Source: CAVXUB01 sp963764805 (GTDB lineage: Bacteria > Actinomycetota > Acidimicrobiia > Acidimicrobiales > Bog-793). From it: 64,000 nucleotides of DNA. A model generated the notes under the pieces. It searched no databases, was not told the origin of the DNA, and was given only the letters and a program-made list of their open reading frames with translations. The translations under genes and the position numbers were made by a program. Position 1 is the first letter of the stretch. Each line of letters starts with the position of its first letter. The stretch covers positions 372,001 to 436,000 of the forward strand of contig CAVXUB010000002.1 in the NCBI GenBank assembly GCA_963764805.1, written 5' to 3'. Shown one piece after another: positions 16,648-25,476 of this stretch.

Positions 16648-18609
16648 TCAGGTGGTGCCGAAGGTGAAGTAGGTCACCTGGTGTTTGCGGGCCCCCAGGA
16701 CCGCCTGGTGGATCTCCGAGTCCGCCGGGGCCAGTTGCTGAGCGTCCTCGAGCACGGCGATCGACTGGGACCACTTACCTTCGATGGCCAGCAGCTGCCC
16801 CTCGCTGGCGAGAGTCGGGACCGCCAGGGGATCGAGCGCCAGCGACTGCTTCAATTCAGCGGCTGCCGCCGCGTAGTCGTGTAGGTGCATGTCGGCGGTC
16901 GCCAGGTACTGCCACTGGACATTGTCGGCAAGATCGGCCTGCAGCCCCCGATCTATCCATTGGCGCGCTCGTTCGAGGTCGCGATCCTGGTTCGTGGGCT
17001 CGACAGTGGCCTGGTAGCGGTAGATCAGGCTGACGATGTTGTCGTTCTCCGACCACACCGGAACGAGCTGGGCGGCAAGTCGCGCCTGTGACAGGGAGAA
17101 GTCGAGCTGCGCCGCGTGGGCCATGTCGTCCCCGACGAGCAGGAGAGCGGCCGGGATCAGGGCGATCACGCCCATAGCCAGTTCCGCGAGGCGAAAGCCC
17201 TCGCGAGCGCGCCGCCGCCCCGGTGTTGCACCGACTGCTGGTTCATCGGCTGCGCCGTCCCGCCCGCCCCGTCCGTCCTGTCCGGCCTCGGGCGCCAGCG
17301 CGGGTCCCCGTGTGGCGGCCAGCGCCGCTCCTAGGCAGAGGAACGCGACGGGGGTGACTCCGAGGTTCATCGGCTCGACGAGCTCGACTGCCAGCGCCAT
17401 CAGCGCGAATCCGAGGAACGGGCCACGGGCGTGACGTCCCGCCAAGGCGAGGAAAGCGAGGAAGAGAACGAAACCGACCACTCCCGTCATCGTCAGCACG
17501 TTCGAGAAGATGTCGTGCAGGTCGAGGAAGTAACGGCCCGGCCCCAGCTTCAAGGCGAACGACCTCGTGCCGTAGGCGTTGACTGCGTTGCGGACCTCGC
17601 CGGGGCCGAAGCCGAACAGAGGCGCGTGCAGCAGGGTCGCCTTGATCCCGAGCAGGCTGGCGGTGCCGCGTAGCGTGAAGGTGCTCGATGTCGTGCTGGC
17701 GGCGATCCTGCTGGTAAGGGTGACGCCGCTGCCCACGAGCAGCGGGACGACGAATCCGAGAGCCGCCGCAACGGCGAAGTAGAGGCCCTTCAGCCGGTAG
17801 GCGAAGAGTCCATAGGCGACGAGGCCGACGAGCAGGATCGCCCCCCACCGTTCGGAGGAGAACTCGAGAGCCGCGGCGCAGAGGCCGACGAAGGGAGCCC
17901 ACGGCCACGGCCTCCTACAGGCTCGCCCGAGGGCGAGCGCCATCCCCCCGAGCAGGATCGCCTCGAGGTGGATCGGGTTGCCCATCATCCCGTCCGCCTG
18001 GGTGCCCTGGAAGAGGCCGAATCCAGACTGATCGGCCAGCTGCGAGTTGAGCGTGAACGCCACCTGCACGATGGCGACGACGGCGTTGGCGGCGACGCCA
18101 GTGACGAGGCCGAACACGAGCCAGCGTCTGCCTTCCGCGTCGAGCGAAGCGCCGATCGCCCAGGCACCTATCAACGCCATGAAGAACAGGGCGCCCTCGC
18201 CCCAGCCGAAGACTCCGAAGATGCCGACGAGAGGGCTGGTCGAGATGAGCGCCGAGAGCAGGCAGACGGCCGCGAACCCGAGACCTACTCGAGCCGTCAG
18301 CGCATAGCGGGAGCGGATGGCCAGAGCGGCCGTGCGGGCGATGCCGACTGCCGCGAGGAGCAGCACGATCGCATCCTTCGGCTCGAAGGTGAGCTGCTCC
18401 TCGTTCGGAAGTATGACGATCGGAAGCAGTGCACCGACGAAGGCGGCGAAAAGCGGCACGAGCCGCTCGAGGTAGTTCGGCGGGACCGGCTCGGCAGCAA
18501 CCGGTGGCGCGGCCGAGATCGTTGTAGATGTCAATGCGCTCCTCACGCGGCCGGGACTCGACGCCTTCCAGTGCCGCTTCAGCCTAGGTCGCGCTCGGCG
18601 ACCCGACAC
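16648..18609 (-). CDS. Wzy/PglL-type O-antigen ligase-like membrane protein with C-terminal repeat region
   Basis: About 653 residues. Around a dozen hydrophobic segments carry the Wzy_C (O-antigen ligase/polymerase) pattern, including a large loop with FGFGPGEVRNAVNAYGTRSF and FLDLHDIFSNVLTMTGVVGF. Beyond the membrane part a soluble tail (from about residue 500) has TPR-like helices (ATADMHLHDYAAAAAELKQSL, LASEGQLLAIEGKWSQSIAVL). Between pilD and the pilin gene, the likely role is transfer or polymerisation of a glycan, possibly pilin O-glycosylation (PglL-like); this is an inference from context. The start is unclear: GTG 18609, GTG 18546 and a TTG at 18534 preceded by GAGGAG are all possible. 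It is divergent from the pilin gene. Confidence 0.75.
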   Translation of the reverse strand: MSGRRARPRLKRHWKASSPGRVRSALTSTTISAAPPVAAEPVPPNYLERLVPLFAAFVGALLPIVILPNEEQLTFEPKDAIVLLLAAVGIARTAALAIRSRYALTARVGLGFAAVCLLSALISTSPLVGIFGVFGWGEGALFFMALIGAWAIGASLDAEGRRWLVFGLVTGVAANAVVAIVQVAFTLNSQLADQSGFGLFQGTQADGMMGNPIHLEAILLGGMALALGRACRRPWPWAPFVGLCAAALEFSSERWGAILLVGLVAYGLFAYRLKGLYFAVAAALGFVVPLLVGSGVTLTSRIAASTTSSTFTLRGTASLLGIKATLLHAPLFGFGPGEVRNAVNAYGTRSFALKLGPGRYFLDLHDIFSNVLTMTGVVGFVLFLAFLALAGRHARGPFLGFALMALAVELVEPMNLGVTPVAFLCLGAALAATRGPALAPEAGQDGRGGRDGAADEPAVGATPGRRRAREGFRLAELAMGVIALIPAALLLVGDDMAHAAQLDFSLSQARLAAQLVPVWSENDNIVSLIYRYQATVEPTNQDRDLERARQWIDRGLQADLADNVQWQYLATADMHLHDYAAAAAELKQSLALDPLAVPTLASEGQLLAIEGKWSQSIAVLEDAQQLAPADSEIHQAVLGARKHQVTYFTFGTT

Positions 18610-18699
18610 GGGTTCTCAGGCCTGTGTTTTGCGAGAAATGGCACGAGGCTGTCGGATCTCGCGGGGCACGCCCGGCCTACCGGTGTACGGCAGATCGCC

Positions 18700-18726
18700 T
18701 CAAGTTCATTGCGGCGGCGCCGATAG
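18700..18726 (+). promoter_or_regulatory. Sigma-28 (FliA/WhiG)-like promoter of the pilin gene
   Basis: TCAAGTTC, 11 bases, then GCCGATAG. The known FliA/WhiG consensus is TAAAGTTT-N11-GCCGATAA, so 13 of 16 positions agree with exact spacing. The predicted transcription start is near 18733, giving a leader of about 26 bases to ATG 18759, which contains the GGAGG ribosome binding site (18746-18750). Confidence 0.68.
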
Positions 18727-18758
18727 TTCGTCTTGGAACCGCAATGGAGGTCGGGAGG

Positions 18759-19337
18759 ATGAGCAAAGAGGATCAGAGTGGTCCGGTCGGCTCTCGCAGC
18801 AGAGCTGACGAGGGCTTCACGCTCATCGAGCTGCTGGTGGTGCTGCTGATCATCGGGCTGCTGCTGGCGATCGCCATCCCCACGTTCCTGTCCGTCACCA
18901 ACAGCGCCAACACCACCGCAGCTCAGTCCGACCTGCAGGTAGCCCTCACCGGCGTGAAGATCTACTACACGCAGAACGGCCAGAGCTATGCGAACCTCGA
19001 CACGCAGGCGTTCAACAACATCGACGTGGGCCTGAGCGCCGTGCCCGGAACCGAGGCCGAGGGCACCCTCCACGTGATCAGCCTCGACAACGTCTCGCCC
19101 TCGCTCGTGATCCTGTCCGACTACGCACCGGGCCAACGCCGCTGCTACGGGATCGTCGACGACGATGGGGCACAAGTGGCCATCCTCGGCCAACCGTCCT
19201 CGTTTGCCGGCACGTTGTTCTTCGTGAACACGAACCCCGGGTCGGTAGGCGCATGCGCAGCCGCCTCCTACGATCTGGCCGCCAAGCCCGCCAACGTGGT
19301 GGCGAGCACGAACGGGTTCAGCGGTCTCACGAGCTGA
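18759..19337 (+). CDS. Type IV pilin (major pilin candidate)
   Basis: A 192-residue protein. The ATG was chosen because GGAGG lies 8 bases upstream; the ATG at 18744 would put that site inside the gene. The leader of 19 residues ends in Gly; the mature N-terminus is F-T-L-I-E with Glu at +5 (E24) and the helix LLVVLLIIGLLLAIAIPTFL, the classical type IVa signal. The head domain has two Cys (CYGIV and GACAA) that probably form the D-region disulfide. It has its own sigma-28-like promoter, separate from the minor pilins, as expected of a highly expressed major subunit. It is divergent from the ligase gene. Confidence 0.88.
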   Translation: MSKEDQSGPVGSRSRADEGFTLIELLVVLLIIGLLLAIAIPTFLSVTNSANTTAAQSDLQVALTGVKIYYTQNGQSYANLDTQAFNNIDVGLSAVPGTEAEGTLHVISLDNVSPSLVILSDYAPGQRRCYGIVDDDGAQVAILGQPSSFAGTLFFVNTNPGSVGACAAASYDLAAKPANVVASTNGFSGLTS

Positions 19338-19389
19338 CAGCCGAGCGAGCCGTAACCGGGCGCTGGGGCCGGCACCAGGCAATGTCGCT

Positions 19390-20019
19390 CTAAAGCGACA
19401 GCTCGGCGAACCTGTAGCAGCTGGTGAGATGGTCCATGACGAGGCCGCATGCCTGCATGTGCGAGTAGCACACGATCGGGCCTACGAAGCGGAACCCTCG
19501 CCGTCGCAGCTCCGCGCTGAGGCGCTGTGACTCCTCGGTCTCGGCGGGAAGCTGATCGATGTCGTTCCGCACGTTCACGATCGTCGTTCCCCCTACGAAA
19601 CCCCACACGAACTCGTCGAAGGTGCCGTGCTCGGCCTGGACAGCGAGGAACGCCCTCGCATTGCTGATCGCCGACTCCACCTTCTTGCGGTTGCGGATGA
19701 TGCCGGAATCCACGAGCAGCCGCTCGACGTCCTCGGGCGTCATCTGTGCCACGGCCACCGGATCGAAGTCGCAGAACGCCCTCCGGTAGGCCTCCCGCCT
19801 GCTGAGAACGCTCAGCCAGCTGAGCCCCGCCTGCGCGCCCTCCAGGATGAGGAACTCGAAGTGCCGCCTGTCGTCGTGCGTCGGCACCCCCCACTCGGCA
19901 TCGTGGTATGCCGTCATCAGCTCGCCGGCGGCCCAGCTGCAGCGAGTCCTCAACTCCTGCGGGTCGGCGCCAGCTGTAGGGGCAGGGTCGGTGTCGCGTG
20001 TCGTTCCCACCCGTGCCAC
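19390..20019 (-). CDS. tag: DNA-3-methyladenine glycosylase I
   Basis: About 209 residues from GTG 20019; a longer frame to 20052 would overlap the divergent acyltransferase gene. It begins RCSWAAGELMTAYHDAEWGVPTHDDRRHFEFLILEGAQAGLSW, the Tag signature in which the Glu in the QAGLSW segment region binds the base. The C-terminal GFRFVGPIVCYSHMQACG and late Cys/His residues form the zinc snap of this family. It excises 3-methyladenine from alkylated DNA, starting base-excision repair. It is a single gene facing away from the WS/DGAT gene with almost no intergenic space. Confidence 0.9.
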   Translation of the reverse strand: MARVGTTRDTDPAPTAGADPQELRTRCSWAAGELMTAYHDAEWGVPTHDDRRHFEFLILEGAQAGLSWLSVLSRREAYRRAFCDFDPVAVAQMTPEDVERLLVDSGIIRNRKKVESAISNARAFLAVQAEHGTFDEFVWGFVGGTTIVNVRNDIDQLPAETEESQRLSAELRRRGFRFVGPIVCYSHMQACGLVMDHLTSCYRFAELSL

Positions 20020-20027
20020 GCTATGCC

Positions 20028-21422
20028 ATGCCAAACGATCGGCTGAGCCCACTCGACTCCTGGTTCCTGCACATCGAGGACGGTGTGAGCCACATGCACA
20101 TCGCTTCCGTGTGCATCTTCGAGGGCCCCCCGCCTCGTTTCGAGGACTTCCTGGCGACGGTGCGGGCGAAGATGCCTCTCGTCCCGCGCTACCGGCAGGT
20201 GGTGCGGAAGGTACCCCTGCAAGTGGGAAGGCCGGTCTGGGTCGACGACCCCCACTTCAACATCGAGTACCACGTCCGCCACACGGCCCTTCCTTCGCCC
20301 GGTGGTGAGCCAGAGCTGCGCAAGCTGGTAGGTCGGGTGATGGCCCAGCAGCTCGACCGGAGCAAGCCGCTCTGGGAGATGTGGGTGGTGGACGGCCTGG
20401 AGGACGATCGCTGGGCGGTGCTGGCGAAGACCCATCACTGCATGGTGGACGGCGTCTCGGGAACCGATCTCCTGGCATTGATACTCGACCTTTCGACCGA
20501 GCCGGCGATCCCTCCCGACGACGACTGGCATGCCACACCTGCTCCCACTGGCTCGGCGCTCGTGCTGGACGCCTTGGCCGAGCTGGCGAGGAGCCCCTAC
20601 GAGCAGGCGCGTGCCCTCCGCTCGATGACGAGGATCCCCCGACAGACGCTCGCCCAGATGCGGGAGGTGGCGACCGGCCTCAAGGGGATGGCGGGGCTGG
20701 TGCGACCGGGGGAGGCGTCGAGCCTGAACGGGCCTATCGGCCCCCATCGCCGTTTCGCCTGGGCGGAGACGACCGTGGACGACGTGAAGAGGATCCGCAA
20801 GGGCCTCGGCGGCTCGTTCAACGACGTGGTGCTCGCCGCCATCACGCGAGGGTTTCGCGAGCTGTTGATCTCCCGCGGTGAGGAGCCGAGCGGGGCGGTG
20901 CGGACGATGGTCCCCGTATCGGTGCGGGCGCGCGACGACTCGGGCAAGGCGGTGGGGGACGGGACCTACGACAACAAGGTCGCCGCCATGTTCGCCTCGC
21001 TGCCGGTGTCGACCGAGGACCCGGCCGAGCGCCTGCACCTGATCACTGCGCAGATGAAGGATCTCAAGGATTCGAAACAAGCCGTCGCCGCTCAAGCCCT
21101 CACCTCCCTCTCGGGCTTCGCGCCGCCGTTGCTGCTCGGGCTCGGCATGCGCATCGCCATGCGGGCGCCACAGCGGAGCGTGAACACGGTGACGACCAAC
21201 GTTCCCGGGCCGCAGTTCCCGCTCTACGCCGCCGGCCGCCGGATGCTGAAGGCTTACCCGTACGTCCCCCTCGCCGGGCAGGTGAGGATCGCCGTCGGGA
21301 TCTTCTCCTACGACGGCCAGATCACCTTCGGCGCCACGGGTGACTACGACGCCGCACCCGACATCGACGTCCTCTGCGAGGGGATCGAGGCCGGCATCGA
21401 CGAGCTCCTCGAACTGGCCTGA
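20028..21422 (+). CDS. WS/DGAT family O-acyltransferase
   Basis: A 464-residue protein with the catalytic HHxxxDG motif (HHCMVDG, residues 136-142) and the N-terminal PLD-W-F segment (LSPLDSWFLHIED) typical of bifunctional wax ester synthase/diacylglycerol acyltransferases. The C-terminal DUF1298 region has NVPGPQFPLYAAGRRM. These enzymes esterify fatty alcohols or diacylglycerol with acyl-CoA to make storage lipid and are numerous in Actinobacteria. The downstream hydrolase starts 11 bases later, so the two form a likely lipid-related operon. Confidence 0.9.
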   Translation: MPNDRLSPLDSWFLHIEDGVSHMHIASVCIFEGPPPRFEDFLATVRAKMPLVPRYRQVVRKVPLQVGRPVWVDDPHFNIEYHVRHTALPSPGGEPELRKLVGRVMAQQLDRSKPLWEMWVVDGLEDDRWAVLAKTHHCMVDGVSGTDLLALILDLSTEPAIPPDDDWHATPAPTGSALVLDALAELARSPYEQARALRSMTRIPRQTLAQMREVATGLKGMAGLVRPGEASSLNGPIGPHRRFAWAETTVDDVKRIRKGLGGSFNDVVLAAITRGFRELLISRGEEPSGAVRTMVPVSVRARDDSGKAVGDGTYDNKVAAMFASLPVSTEDPAERLHLITAQMKDLKDSKQAVAAQALTSLSGFAPPLLLGLGMRIAMRAPQRSVNTVTTNVPGPQFPLYAAGRRMLKAYPYVPLAGQVRIAVGIFSYDGQITFGATGDYDAAPDIDVLCEGIEAGIDELLELA

Positions 21423-21432
21423 GGAGCTTCGG

Positions 21433-22215
21433 ATGCCGACCGTGGCGATCAACGGCGAGGACCTCTGCTACGAGGACACAGCCGGCGAAGGACCTGCGAT
21501 CCTGTTCAGCCACGGCTTCCTCATGGATCACGAGATGTTCGCCCCGCAGGTGGCAGCGCTCAAGAGGCGTTACCGCTGCGTCTCGTGGGACCAGAGGGCG
21601 CACGGCGGCTCGACGGCCCGTGGCGAGTTCACCTACTGGGACTCGGCCGCCGACGCCATAGCCCTCCTCGATCACCTCGGCATCGCCTCGGCCGTCCTTT
21701 GCGGGATGTCGCAGGGCGGGTTCCTGTCGATGCGCGCCGCCTTGTCGGCACCGGAGCGCGTCAACGCGCTCGTCCTCATCGACACGCAAGCGGGACTGGA
21801 GCCGGAGGCCCTGCTTCCGCTCTACGACGCGATGCGCGACGAGTGGATGGCGAACGGTCCCGGCAACGTCAAGGAGAGCGTGGCGTTCTCGATCCTCGGA
21901 CCCCCTTGTGACCCCATCCCCTGGTTCGACAAGTGGGAGAAGCTGCCCCGCGAGAGCCTCGCCTTCGCCTACCGGTGCCTGACGAGCCGGGACGACATCA
22001 CGTCCCGCCTGGGAGAGATCAGGTGCCCGACCCTCGTGGTACACGGCAGGGACGACGTGGCGATCCCGATCGAGTCCGCGGAGACCCTGTGCAATTCGAT
22101 CCCCGGCTGCGCCGGACTGGTTGTCGTGGAAGGCGGGACGCACGCTTCCAACCTCAGCCATCCCGAGATCGTCAACCAGGCCATGGAGGAGTTTCTCGGC
22201 AACCTGGTCCTGTAA
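21433..22215 (+). CDS. Alpha/beta hydrolase
   Basis: A 260-residue protein; GAGGAG overlaps the previous stop and sits 6 bases before the ATG. The nucleophile elbow is GMSQGG, the acid is in VVHGRDDVAIP and the catalytic His is in EGGTHASNL, all in the right order. An oxyanion-hole HG (FSHGFLMD) is present. The substrate is unknown; esterase/lipase action related to the WS/DGAT product is an inference from operon position. Confidence 0.88.
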   Translation: MPTVAINGEDLCYEDTAGEGPAILFSHGFLMDHEMFAPQVAALKRRYRCVSWDQRAHGGSTARGEFTYWDSAADAIALLDHLGIASAVLCGMSQGGFLSMRAALSAPERVNALVLIDTQAGLEPEALLPLYDAMRDEWMANGPGNVKESVAFSILGPPCDPIPWFDKWEKLPRESLAFAYRCLTSRDDITSRLGEIRCPTLVVHGRDDVAIPIESAETLCNSIPGCAGLVVVEGGTHASNLSHPEIVNQAMEEFLGNLVL

Positions 22216-22229
22216 CCACGGCCAGCCAC

Positions 22230-22773
22230 GTGGCTCTGTTGAAGGGGATCAATGTCGGCGGCCGGCAGCGTCTTGCGATGTCAGCCCTGCGCTCTGTGAT
22301 GGTGGGGCTCGGCTACGACAAGGTGTCGACATACCTGGCAAGCGGAAACGCGCTGTTCACCACCCCGACCGACAGACCCGTATCAGCTCTCGCCGCCGAG
22401 ATCGAAGACGCCATAACCTCGGAGCTGGGACTCGTCGTGCGGGTGGTGGTCCGCACCTCCGGCGACTTCGCGTCGGCCTTGGCTCGCAACCCTCTTGGCG
22501 GCGAACCCGACGATCGGTCGCGCTTCTTCGTCGGATTCCTGAGCGCCACGCCGGAGCGTTCGGCTGCAGTCGCCATGGAGCGGGCCTTGCGGGCGCGAGC
22601 ACCCGCGAGTGACCAGATCTGGCTGAGCCGGTCGGAGGCCTTCTTCTGGTGTCCGGGCGGCTTCTCGCTTCTGGACCATGCCGCCGCCCTCGAGAAGGGC
22701 CTCGGCGTCGCGCGTGACCACACGCACCTGGAACACGGCGACCAAGCTGGCACGGATGATGGCGCTCGGCTGA
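22230..22773 (+). CDS. DUF1697 family protein (one frame break)
   Basis: It starts GTG with VALLKGINVGGRQRLAMSALR, the conserved opening of DUF1697 proteins, followed by the SYLASGNA-like segment STYLASGNALFTT. The expected ending (TRTWNTATKLARMMALG, stop at 22771-22773) is present, but one base out of frame from about 22716. As written, the frame reads on into the convergent siderophore-interacting gene. Length after correction would be about 181 residues, normal for the family. Function unknown. Confidence 0.75.
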
Positions 22774-22785
22774 CGGCGCCGGCAG

Positions 22786-23562
22786 TCAGTCCTCGCGGTC
22801 CGGCTCGCCGTGGGGGAGGTTGCGGCGGCCGAGCCGCCAGTAGGGCTTGGGGGAGATGGCCATCTTCGGCAGCCCGCGCTCGGCAAGGGTCTTGCGCATC
22901 GCATGAACAGCCGAGAACTCCCCGGCGAGATAGGCGTGACCCGCATCGGGGTCCCCGAGCTCGACATCGGCTAGCGCTTCGGCCAACAGATCGCTCTCGC
23001 TTGGCTCTGCACCGGCGGGGGAGCGGTGCAGCCAGCGCACGTCGAGCTCGACGCCTGGTGGTGCCGACAGGCGATGCTCGTCTTCTGCCGAGCCCACCTC
23101 GAGGACGACCGAGGCTTTGGCACCGGGCGCAAGGGCGCCGACCATGACGGCGGTGACGGGTATCGCCGAGTCGTCCCCGGCGAAGAGGTGCCAGCTCGCC
23201 TCGTCGTCCACGAAGATCTTCCCCCTCGGTGCGATGACGTCGACGACGGCGCCGGGGGCGACGGACGCGGCCCACCTGGCGGCCGGCCCGTCGCCGTGCA
23301 TCACGAAGTCCACGTCGAGGACGCCGCTCTGGCGATCCAGGGCACGCAGGGTGTACCGGCGCCGCACGACAGAGCCGTCGTCTGTCGGAACAGCGATCGC
23401 CATGTCCTGGCCGGGGATGTAGCGCAGATCCCGAAGGTCGGCGCCTCCCTCGCCCCCGACGAAGCTCACTCGCCGTAGCGACGGGCCGACATCGTGCACG
23501 TCCTGCACGAGGAGGGACCAAGGCTGAGGTTCGGGGATGTCGAGGTTGGCGTCGTCGCTCAT
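22786..23562 (-). CDS. Siderophore-interacting protein (FAD-binding ferric-siderophore reductase)
   Basis: A 258-residue protein of the SIP/ViuB family. An N-terminal FAD-binding barrel with RRYTLRALD (family R-x-Y-T/S motif) and an NAD(P)-binding-like C-terminal domain with the LAGE (YLAGEFSAVHAMRK) and YWRLG motifs typical of actinobacterial SIPs. It reduces ferric siderophores to release iron in the cytoplasm. Its ATG overlaps the stop of the PadR gene (ATGA), so it is translated from the same message. Confidence 0.9.
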   Translation of the reverse strand: MSDDANLDIPEPQPWSLLVQDVHDVGPSLRRVSFVGGEGGADLRDLRYIPGQDMAIAVPTDDGSVVRRRYTLRALDRQSGVLDVDFVMHGDGPAARWAASVAPGAVVDVIAPRGKIFVDDEASWHLFAGDDSAIPVTAVMVGALAPGAKASVVLEVGSAEDEHRLSAPPGVELDVRWLHRSPAGAEPSESDLLAEALADVELGDPDAGHAYLAGEFSAVHAMRKTLAERGLPKMAISPKPYWRLGRRNLPHGEPDRED

Positions 23563-24251
23563 GAACCCGATTCTGTCTCGCCTGCGTCAGCGGCGGACCG
23601 GTTTCCGGCGGGGCTCGTCTCGCCCTCCGGTTCGTCGTCCTCGGCGAGGATGCGGTAAAGGCGCCGCCGTGCCTCCGTCAGGACCTTGTAGGCCTGCTCG
23701 AGCTGGGATTCGGACCCGGCATGGGCTACCTGCCGAGCAGCGACGGCCACCTGTCCCAGGGCGCCCACCATCTCGCGGGCGCCCGCCTGGCCGCCACCTG
23801 CCACGTTCCATGGCTCGCGGAGCTGCTCCCCGTTCGCTTCGACGTAGGCCCTTCCTTCGTCCGTCAAGTGGAAGATGCGCCTCCCCTCGGACTCATCGGG
23901 GCGAACAAGTCCTTCGTCCTGCAGCTGCTGCAGGATCGGGTAGATGGAACCGGGGCTTGGCTGCCAGAGGCCGCCCGATCGCTCGGACAGCTCGGTGATC
24001 ATCTGGTACCCGTGCATCGGCTGCTCCTTCAGCAGTGCGAGCACCGACGCCCGCACATCGCCCCGCCCGCGCCGGCGCCCGAAACCAGACGATCCTCCCG
24101 ACCAGCGTCCCCGCTGGCGAGGTCCGAACTGGCCTTCGAAGGGCGGCACGTGGCGGAAGGCGGCGTCGACGCCGCGCTGTCCCCGGGGGTCCCGCTCGCC
24201 GCGTTGGCGTGGGCCGGGGTGTTCGTGACGGTGATGACCGTGATCGTGCAT
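23559..24251 (-). CDS. PadR family transcriptional regulator
   Basis: About 230 residues from ATG 24251, which has AGGAGA upstream. The N-terminus is His/Arg/Gly-rich (MHDHGHHRHEHPG) and could bind metal. The winged helix contains LKEQPMHGYQMITELSERSGGLWQPSPGSIYPILQQLQDEGLV, diagnostic of PadR. The C-terminal helix (QAYKVLTEARRRLYRIL) is the dimerisation segment. It leads an operon with the siderophore-interacting protein; the operator at 24319-24332 lies 68 bases upstream. Autoregulation and an iron or metal cue are inferences. Confidence 0.88.
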   Translation of the reverse strand: MHDHGHHRHEHPGPRQRGERDPRGQRGVDAAFRHVPPFEGQFGPRQRGRWSGGSSGFGRRRGRGDVRASVLALLKEQPMHGYQMITELSERSGGLWQPSPGSIYPILQQLQDEGLVRPDESEGRRIFHLTDEGRAYVEANGEQLREPWNVAGGGQAGAREMVGALGQVAVAARQVAHAGSESQLEQAYKVLTEARRRLYRILAEDDEPEGETSPAGNRSAADAGETESGS

Positions 24252-24318
24252 CGGGTGGTTCTCCTGTCTTCTTGTGCTTGTAGACGAGGCCACGTTGGCA
24301 CTCGCTGAGTGTCGCTAC

Positions 24319-24332
24319 TATATCACGATATA
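24319..24332. promoter_or_regulatory. Palindromic PadR-type operator
   Basis: TATATC-AC-GATATA, a perfect 6-bp inverted repeat with a 2-base centre, lies in an otherwise GC-rich region directly upstream of the padR-SIP operon. PadR proteins often bind AT-rich palindromes of this form. It also overlaps a plausible AT-rich promoter core. Confidence 0.6.
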
Positions 24333-24368
24333 TCGGTAATCCGGCCACGAAGTTGTTGGCGGCTCGTC

Positions 24369-25298
24369 CTAGTCCGGCTGCGCCAAGGCGCTCAGCACCG
24401 CCCTACATGCCGTCGACGGGTCTGCCAGGGCGGCGCTCGCCGAGACCCGGATCGGGGTCCATCCGAGCAGGCGGAGGTCGAGATCTCGTTCGTGATCCGC
24501 TTCGAGCCGGTGCGGCCGGCTGTGGTATGTAGCTCCGTCGACTTCGAGCGCGACCTTCGCATCGGCCCAGGCGAAGTCGAGGAAGATCCTCTTGGTCTTG
24601 CCGCCCACCCCGATGACGAGAAGTTGTGTGGTCGGCATCGGGACGCCGGTGGCGACGAGGGCTCGCATCATCGCGGCCTCCGCAGGGCTCTGCAGGTTGG
24701 GCCGGTCGCGCCAGACGGCGATGGCGGACCGGAGGCGGCGCGTCCCGGCGCGGCGTCCTGCTGCCATTCTGGTGAGCTCGGACTCCAAGGCCGCCAACGG
24801 CACCCTTCGCTTGGCCAGCGCGCCGTCCACGAGCGCTCGATGTTCGGCCGCAGGCAGCGACGCCGCCAGGTCTGCGATGGTGCGCTGGATGCTCGTCACC
24901 GGGATTCCGTCGATCGTGGCGAGCTCACGTTGCGCCAGAGACGTGTCGATGTGGATCCGGACACCGGTGAGGGCGCTGCGAGCGGCGGGCTTGCCGGCGA
25001 CGACGTCGATCACGGTCGGAGCTCGCACCTCCAACTGCCAGAGCGCCGCAGCAGCAAGGCCGCAGACCGCGATCACGCACGCGCTGTTGAGGCAGGGTGC
25101 AAGAGCTCTTTGCGCGAACGTGACCGGTGCTCCGGCGAGCCGGTAGAGGCCACGCGCGACCTTCTCCAGCTCTCCTGTAGACACGAGATGGACCGACGCA
25201 CGCGACCTGAACCCGAGGTCCCGGAGATCTTGAGTCGTCACCAATCCGTGTTGTCGGCGCGCCCTTGCGTAGAGGTCTCTGGTCGCAGGAGATGGCAT
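24369..25298 (-). CDS. AbiEi-like antitoxin domain / DUF559 endonuclease-fold protein
   Basis: A 309-residue protein. The N-terminus (ARARRQHGLVTTQDLRDLGFRSRASVHLVSTGELEKVARGLYRL) is the winged-helix AbiEi antitoxin domain. The C-terminal third (FLDFAWADAKVALEVDGATYHSRPHRLEADHERDLDLRLLGW) is the DUF559/VSR-like PD-(D/E)xK nuclease fold, with D, E-x-D and H-x-x-R residues. Such proteins are common as orphans in Actinobacteria. No AbiEii nucleotidyltransferase toxin gene is adjacent, so a toxin-antitoxin function is unsupported. Confidence 0.82.
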   Translation of the reverse strand: MPSPATRDLYARARRQHGLVTTQDLRDLGFRSRASVHLVSTGELEKVARGLYRLAGAPVTFAQRALAPCLNSACVIAVCGLAAAALWQLEVRAPTVIDVVAGKPAARSALTGVRIHIDTSLAQRELATIDGIPVTSIQRTIADLAASLPAAEHRALVDGALAKRRVPLAALESELTRMAAGRRAGTRRLRSAIAVWRDRPNLQSPAEAAMMRALVATGVPMPTTQLLVIGVGGKTKRIFLDFAWADAKVALEVDGATYHSRPHRLEADHERDLDLRLLGWTPIRVSASAALADPSTACRAVLSALAQPD

Positions 25299-25476
25299 GA
25301 AAGGACTTTAGACTACGCGATGAGGCTCCCCGAGACGCATCGTAAGGGCAGAAGATACATCTATAGTCGACACTTCTCGCTTTACGATCGAGCCATGTCC
25401 CCGCCTGACGGGGCACCGCTGAGCAGAGCCGGCTCAGCCGATTGACCGGGCTGCTCTCTGCTGCGACAATGGCAGC

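Noticed and set aside
24369..25298. AbiE toxin-antitoxin system
   Set aside because: Only the AbiEi-like/DUF559 protein is present; no AbiEii toxin gene is adjacent.
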